Shown here in pieces: positions 14,808 through 17,749 of a stretch of 17,749 bases of DNA. Every line of letters begins with the position of its first letter. The first letter of the stretch is position 1. The position numbers and the translations under genes were made by a program. This DNA is from Syntrophaceae bacterium UBA2192 (GTDB taxonomy: Bacteria > Desulfobacterota > Syntrophia > Syntrophales > UBA2192). The stretch is taken from NCBI GenBank assembly GCA_002327315.1, contig DCVI01000019.1, positions 1 through 17,749 of the forward strand, written 5' to 3'. The notes beneath the pieces are model-generated. The model saw only the letters and a list, made by a program, of their open reading frames with translations, was not told the DNA's origin and searched no databases.

Positions 14808-16877
14808 ATGCACGGAAGTCGCACCCGCATCCCTTTCCCGGCCCGGCGTCGAAGGCAAACAAAACGGGAAGAGCCTTCCTCGTGGCTCAAGTTCGAGGCC
14901 GACCCGGCTCTGAACGACGTGCTCGCCCGGATCGGCAAGCCCGAAGAAGCGCCTTTCAGGCCGGACCCCTTCCAGCTGGAGGCCCTTGAGGCCATCGGGC
15001 GCTCGGACTGCCTTGTCATGGCTCCGACAGGTTCCGGGAAGACCTGGATCGCCGAGCAGGCCATCCGGAAGATGCTCCGGGAGGGAAAGCGCTGCTGGTA
15101 TGCCTCGCCCCTGAAGGCCCTGTCGAATGCCAAGTGGGTGGAGTTCGGCGACATCTTCGAGAGCATGAACGTGGGCATCCTCACGGGCGACACCAAAGAG
15201 AACACCGATGCGCCCGTCATCGTGGGAACGACGGAGATCCTCCGCAACCAGCTCTACGACACCATGCACGAGGGGCGCGATCTGCCCTTCGACCTGGTCA
15301 TCCTCGACGAGGCCCACTACCTCGGCGACGAGGAGCGCGGCGTGGTCTGGGAGGAGATCATGATCTACCTGCCCGCGCGGGTGAACCTCCTGCTGCTCTC
15401 GGCCACGATCGAAAACGGCCGCGAGATCGCCGCCTGGCTCGAGGGCCTGCGCAGCAAGAAATGCGTCGTCGTCGAGGAAAGGCGGCGGCCGGTGCCCCTC
15501 TACCCGCTCTTTCTCCACCCGTCGGGTCGGCTCATGCCCTTTCTCGACAAACGAAGGTTCTATGGCCGTGTGGAACAGTTTGCACGCGAGCGGGGCAAAC
15601 AGCAGCGCGGCGGCCGGGGGTTCACGCCTTACGGCGAGATCGTCCGGGCCCTGAGGCACTTCAACCTGCTGCCGGCCATTTTTTTCCTCCAGTCGAGGGC
15701 CGAGTGCGACAACGCCCTGAAGAGCTGCCGGCAGATCACGCGACCGGCAAACGTCGAGTTCGACGATGCGCTTCAGGAAATGATCGACCAGACGCCGAGG
15801 CTTGCCCAGCACAAGCAGCTCGCGCCGCTTCGCCTCTCCCGGGTGGCCTCCCACCACGGGGGGCAGCTCCCGCCGTGGAAGTTTGTCGTGGAGACCATGA
15901 TGAAGCGCGGCTACCTGGATGCCATCTTCGCCACGTCCACCGTGGCGGCGGGGGTGAACTTCCCGGCGCGGACGATCGTTCTTTTCAACTCGGACTATTT
16001 CAACGGGCACGAGTGCGTGCCGCTCGGCGCCACCGGCTTCCACCAGATGACGGGCCGGGCGGGCCGCCGTGGGCAGGACAACATCGGCTTCATGATGCTG
16101 GTGCCGGGCCGGTTCATGGACCTGGAGCACGTCCGGAGGCTTGTCTTCACGCGCTCCGAGGACATCGAGAGCCGCATCAAGAACGACTTCTCCATGGTGC
16201 TGAACCTGCTTTTGTCCCAGACGATGGAGAACGTCCGCCACATCTTCGAGAACTCGCTTGCCGACTTCCAGCAGGACAAGGAGCGAAGGGAGGGCAAGAA
16301 AAGCGCCGCCTCGCGTCTCTGGCGGGCCTTCCAGCGGCACGTGTCGTTCCTCAAGGCCGAGGGTTTCGTGGGCGACAACGACCGGCTCACCGCCGACGGG
16401 GTCTGGACCTCCCAGCTGAGGCTCGACCACCCCGTGCTGATTGCCGAGTGCCTGCGGCGCGGAGCTCTCCCGAACGAGGACGCGGCACTGCTGGCCGCCG
16501 TGATCGCGCCCTTCGTCTACGACCGGGGCCAGGAAATCTCCGTGAAAAGAAAGGAACTGCCCAAACGGCTTGTCCAGGCCTACGACCGGGTGGTCGAAAC
16601 CGTTTTCCCCATGATGGAGAAGCTCGATGCCGAGGGCTTTGGCCTGCACCCCCTGCCCCTCTGGACGGCAGCCGTGATCTACGACTGGGCCCGGGGACGC
16701 GATTGGGACCGGATCGTCGAGCGCTACGGATTTGCCGACGGCGACATGGCCATGCTCGTCTCCCGGACGGCCGACAACCTCCGGCAGATCGCCGCCCTGC
16801 GGGACACCCACCCCGATGTGGCCGCCCTGGCCTGGAAGGCGCGGGAGTCGCTGCTGAGGGAGCCGGTGGTGTTTTGA
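14808..16877 (+). CDS. Ski2-like superfamily 2 DEAD/DEAH-box helicase
   Basis: The 689-residue protein (from the ATG at 14808) has the SF2 helicase motifs in order: a Q-like entry FRPDPFQLEALEAI, Walker A APTGSGKT (72-79), motif Ia SPLKALSN, DEAH (167-170), SAT (198-200), and motif VI QMTGRAGRRGQD (413-424). The last is the Ski2-like form rather than RecQ or RecG. A C-terminal helical region of about 250 residues follows, with no recognisable accessory nuclease or zinc finger. Substrate (RNA or DNA) cannot be decided; bacterial relatives are annotated only as DEAD/DEAH helicases. The start is uncertain: AAGGA at 14790-14794 is 13 bases before ATG 14808, and an in-frame TTG at 14757 would add 17 residues. 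It is divergent from the MFS gene and has no obvious operon partner. Confidence 0.88.
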   Translation: MHGSRTRIPFPARRRRQTKREEPSSWLKFEADPALNDVLARIGKPEEAPFRPDPFQLEALEAIGRSDCLVMAPTGSGKTWIAEQAIRKMLREGKRCWYASPLKALSNAKWVEFGDIFESMNVGILTGDTKENTDAPVIVGTTEILRNQLYDTMHEGRDLPFDLVILDEAHYLGDEERGVVWEEIMIYLPARVNLLLLSATIENGREIAAWLEGLRSKKCVVVEERRRPVPLYPLFLHPSGRLMPFLDKRRFYGRVEQFARERGKQQRGGRGFTPYGEIVRALRHFNLLPAIFFLQSRAECDNALKSCRQITRPANVEFDDALQEMIDQTPRLAQHKQLAPLRLSRVASHHGGQLPPWKFVVETMMKRGYLDAIFATSTVAAGVNFPARTIVLFNSDYFNGHECVPLGATGFHQMTGRAGRRGQDNIGFMMLVPGRFMDLEHVRRLVFTRSEDIESRIKNDFSMVLNLLLSQTMENVRHIFENSLADFQQDKERREGKKSAASRLWRAFQRHVSFLKAEGFVGDNDRLTADGVWTSQLRLDHPVLIAECLRRGALPNEDAALLAAVIAPFVYDRGQEISVKRKELPKRLVQAYDRVVETVFPMMEKLDAEGFGLHPLPLWTAAVIYDWARGRDWDRIVERYGFADGDMAMLVSRTADNLRQIAALRDTHPDVAALAWKARESLLREPVVF

Positions 16878-16905
16878 GGCCAACGGCATCAAAACATAGT
16901 GACCG

Positions 16906-16918
16906 GCTGCTTCGCAGC
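16906..16918. other. Short hairpin after the helicase stop
   Basis: GCTGC-TTC-GCAGC is a perfect 5-bp stem 28 bases after the helicase stop codon. No T-run follows, so it is not a convincing intrinsic terminator; it may help stabilise the 3' end of the mRNA. Confidence 0.3.
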
Positions 16919-16922
16919 AGTA

Positions 16923-17001
16923 ATTCGTTGATTGGGTAACTGGTTGATTAGGGAACCAGTGCTCTTCCCTCATCACCGAGTCAACTTTTCAACGAATCAA
17001 C
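16923..17001. repeat. Paired inverted octad arrays between the helicase and tRNA-Glu
   Basis: The left array at 16923-16962 falls into 8-base units: ATTCGTTG, ATTGGGTA, ACTGGTTG, ATTAGGGA, ACCAGTGC. The right array at 16978-17001 is three units: GAGTCAAC, TTTTCAAC, GAATCAAC. Read on the other strand the right units are GTTGACTC, GTTGAAAA and GTTGATTC, matching GTTGATTG and GTTGATTA of the left array. This is the same inverted-pair design as at the other loci, with period 8 instead of 7. Confidence 0.75.
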
Positions 17002-17031
17002 TTCGTCCTTTACAAGGGCGAATTTTGTTGC

Positions 17032-17061
17032 TTGACAATTTTGTGCCGGGAAGGCTATAAA
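17032..17061 (+). promoter_or_regulatory. Strong sigma-70-type promoter upstream of tRNA-Glu
   Basis: A perfect TTGACA (17032-17037) is followed after 18 bases by TATAAA (17056-17061), or after 17 by CTATAA. Transcription would begin near 17068, about 56 bases before the tRNA. A terminator-like hairpin lies between this start point and the tRNA. Confidence 0.75.
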
Positions 17062-17081
17062 GACCATTCCGATGGACAAAC

Positions 17082-17108
17082 GGGCCGGATCTCTCCGGCC
17101 CTCTTTTT
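17082..17108 (+). terminator. Intrinsic-terminator-like hairpin in the tRNA-Glu leader
   Basis: GGGCCGGA (17082-17089) pairs perfectly with TCCGGCCC (17094-17101) around a TCTC loop, followed immediately by TCTTTTT (17102-17108). The structure is a textbook rho-independent terminator, but it lies between the promoter at 17032 and the tRNA at 17124. It could be a leader attenuator, a processing signal, or a terminator for upstream transcription. Confidence 0.7.
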
Positions 17109-17123
17109 ACAGAGAAAGCAAGC

Positions 17124-17199
17124 GTCCCCATCGTCTAGTGGCCTAGGACACTGGCCTTTCACGCCGGCGACCGGGGTTCGACTCCCCGTGGGGACGCCA
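17124..17199 (+). tRNA. tRNA-Glu (anticodon UUC), CCA encoded
   Basis: All four arms fold. The acceptor GTCCCCA (17124-17130) pairs with TGGGGAC (17189-17195). The anticodon stem CTGGC (17151-17155) pairs with GCCGG (17163-17167) around the loop CTTTCAC, giving anticodon TTC at 17158-17160, which reads Glu GAA codons. The T-loop is TTCGACT. The discriminator G is followed by an encoded CCA (17197-17199). The D-arm contains TCTAGTGGCCTAGGACA. The gene is intact despite the recombinase gene ending seven bases beyond it. Confidence 0.97.
17173..17199. other. Probable attachment site (att) in the 3' end of tRNA-Glu
   Basis: Tyrosine recombinases often use the T-arm and acceptor end of a tRNA gene as attB, so that integration restores the tRNA. 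Here a recombinase gene ends seven bases past the CCA and faces the tRNA, the usual arrangement at one end of a genomic island or prophage. The second att copy, a duplicate of part of the tRNA 3' end, would lie beyond the right edge of the window. The extent given is only the T-arm and acceptor region, not a measured core. Confidence 0.45.
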
Positions 17200-17205
17200 A
17201 TAAAA

Positions 17206-17749
17206 TCAGGGGGTTGGGATTCGTCCTGACTCCCTTTTTTCTTCTGTGGTAGCTGTCGTGGTAGTCTCTCTCAAATTTACGTCCAAAAGACTCATCACGC
17301 CTGACAGGTCACGATTGATATTCTGTATGTATCGCTCGGTCGTTTGCAAGCTCTTGTGCCTTAGAATCCTCTGGATCGTTTTGGCTGATATTTTATGTGT
17401 GTCGGCCAGGATAGATGCCACGTATCGACGTAAGGCGTGAAATCCGAATTGACGGATTTGGGCACGCTTGCAAAGGCCCTTCATGAACCTGTGTCTTGTT
17501 ATGTAAGGTTTACCCGCATTCGGTCCTTCTTCGTTGACCCAAACAAAGGGACTTTCTTTGAACAGCCTCGTTTGCCAGCACCACCAGAGCGATTCATGGA
17601 GTTTGTCCGTCATAGGGAGCCACTCCCCTTCCATGCTTCCATCCTTTGTCTTACGAGTCCATAACCGGATTTCTCGCTTTTCAAAGCTTACATCTTCCCA
17701 TTTCAGCCGCAGTATTTCAGACCGCCTAGTGTAGTGTTACAATAATATC
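17206..17749 (-). CDS. Tyrosine recombinase/integrase, C-terminal catalytic part, 5' incomplete and apparently frameshifted
   Basis: Tyrosine recombinases integrate phages and islands. Reading leftwards, the frame encodes RRSEILRLKWEDV (catalytic Arg I region), WTRKTKDGS (the beta-hairpin Lys region), HALRR (the H-x-x-R box), LRHKSLQTTERYI (second His and the nucleophilic Tyr), and a short basic tail. The frame is broken at 17737-17739 by TAA, just before Arg I. The neighbouring frame reads YYCNTTL there, which joins well to RRSEIL if one base is restored near 17726. So the gene is probably a frameshifted copy, or there is a sequencing error; its N-terminus is outside the window. The only ATG after the break (17634) would give 142 residues lacking Arg I. 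The region looks AT-richer than the rest of the window, consistent with transfer. It ends seven bases from tRNA-Glu. Confidence 0.8.
17208..17240 (+). terminator. Intrinsic terminator of tRNA-Glu, overlapping the recombinase 3' end
   Basis: Bases 17208-17219 pair with 17224-17235 through 12 positions (nine Watson-Crick, three G-U) around a TTCG tetraloop, and five T residues (17236-17240) follow. It starts nine bases after the tRNA. The same DNA, read on the minus strand, encodes the last residues (ESGRIPTP) and stop of the recombinase. Confidence 0.7.

Noticed and set aside
13642..14913. Plus-strand open frame of 423 codons opposite the MFS gene
   Set aside because: Hydrophilic shadow translation with low-complexity runs through the repeat arrays; the minus strand encodes a clear 12-helix carrier.
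14775..16976. Minus-strand open frame of 733 codons opposite the helicase
   Set aside because: The plus-strand frame carries the complete ordered helicase motifs; the antisense product has none and is His/Val/Arg-rich shadow.
17032..17229. Plus-strand open frame of 65 codons spanning the promoter and tRNA
   Set aside because: It runs through the tRNA gene and a terminator hairpin and has no ribosome binding site.

Overview
This window looks like a GC-rich chromosome segment from a Desulfobacterota (deltaproteobacterial) organism, perhaps of the syntrophic or sulfate-reducing lineages. That placement is an inference from three things: the gene order of the type II secretion (T2SS) cluster, the Geobacter/Leptospira-type GspN, and the PilM-like GspL with PilO-like GspM. 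No rRNA is present to confirm it.

Region 1 (1-11343, + strand) is a T2SS cluster in the order gspJ(partial)-K-L-M-N-C, a 166-bp gap, a GspA/ExeA-like AAA+ ATPase, a GspB-like membrane TPR protein, gspD and gspE. J-K-L-M are packed with overlapping or nearly overlapping start and stop codons, so translation is probably coupled. Together these encode the pseudopilus tip (J, K), the inner-membrane platform (L, M, C), the outer-membrane secretin (D), the assembly ATPase (E) and an accessory pair that probably helps secretin assembly. GspF, G, H, I and the prepilin peptidase are not in the window; the first four probably lie upstream of base 1. A bidirectional intrinsic terminator closes the cluster at 11375-11412.

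Region 2 (11470-14550, - strand) holds a TolB/PD40-like putative lipoprotein convergent with gspE, then queC (7-cyano-7-deazaguanine synthase), which lies 18 bp downstream of an MFS transporter in the same orientation. Region 3 (14808-16877, + strand) is a Ski2-like superfamily 2 helicase, divergent from the MFS gene. Region 4 (17032-17749) holds a strong promoter, an intrinsic-terminator-like hairpin, an intact tRNA-Glu(UUC), its own terminator, and the 3' part of a tyrosine recombinase on the minus strand facing the tRNA. This looks like the end of an integrative element inserted at tRNA-Glu.

The least ordinary signal is in the spacers. At least four intergenic regions (5471-5576, 11341-11462, 14587-14722, 16923-17001) carry short degenerate arrays with a strict 7- or 8-base period. 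They are arranged as a left array and an inverted-complement right array around a spacer, and each locus has its own unit sequence. Other points worth a second look are a likely frameshift in the recombinase, a tRNA terminator encoded inside the recombinase reading frame, and a promoter-hairpin-tRNA arrangement.
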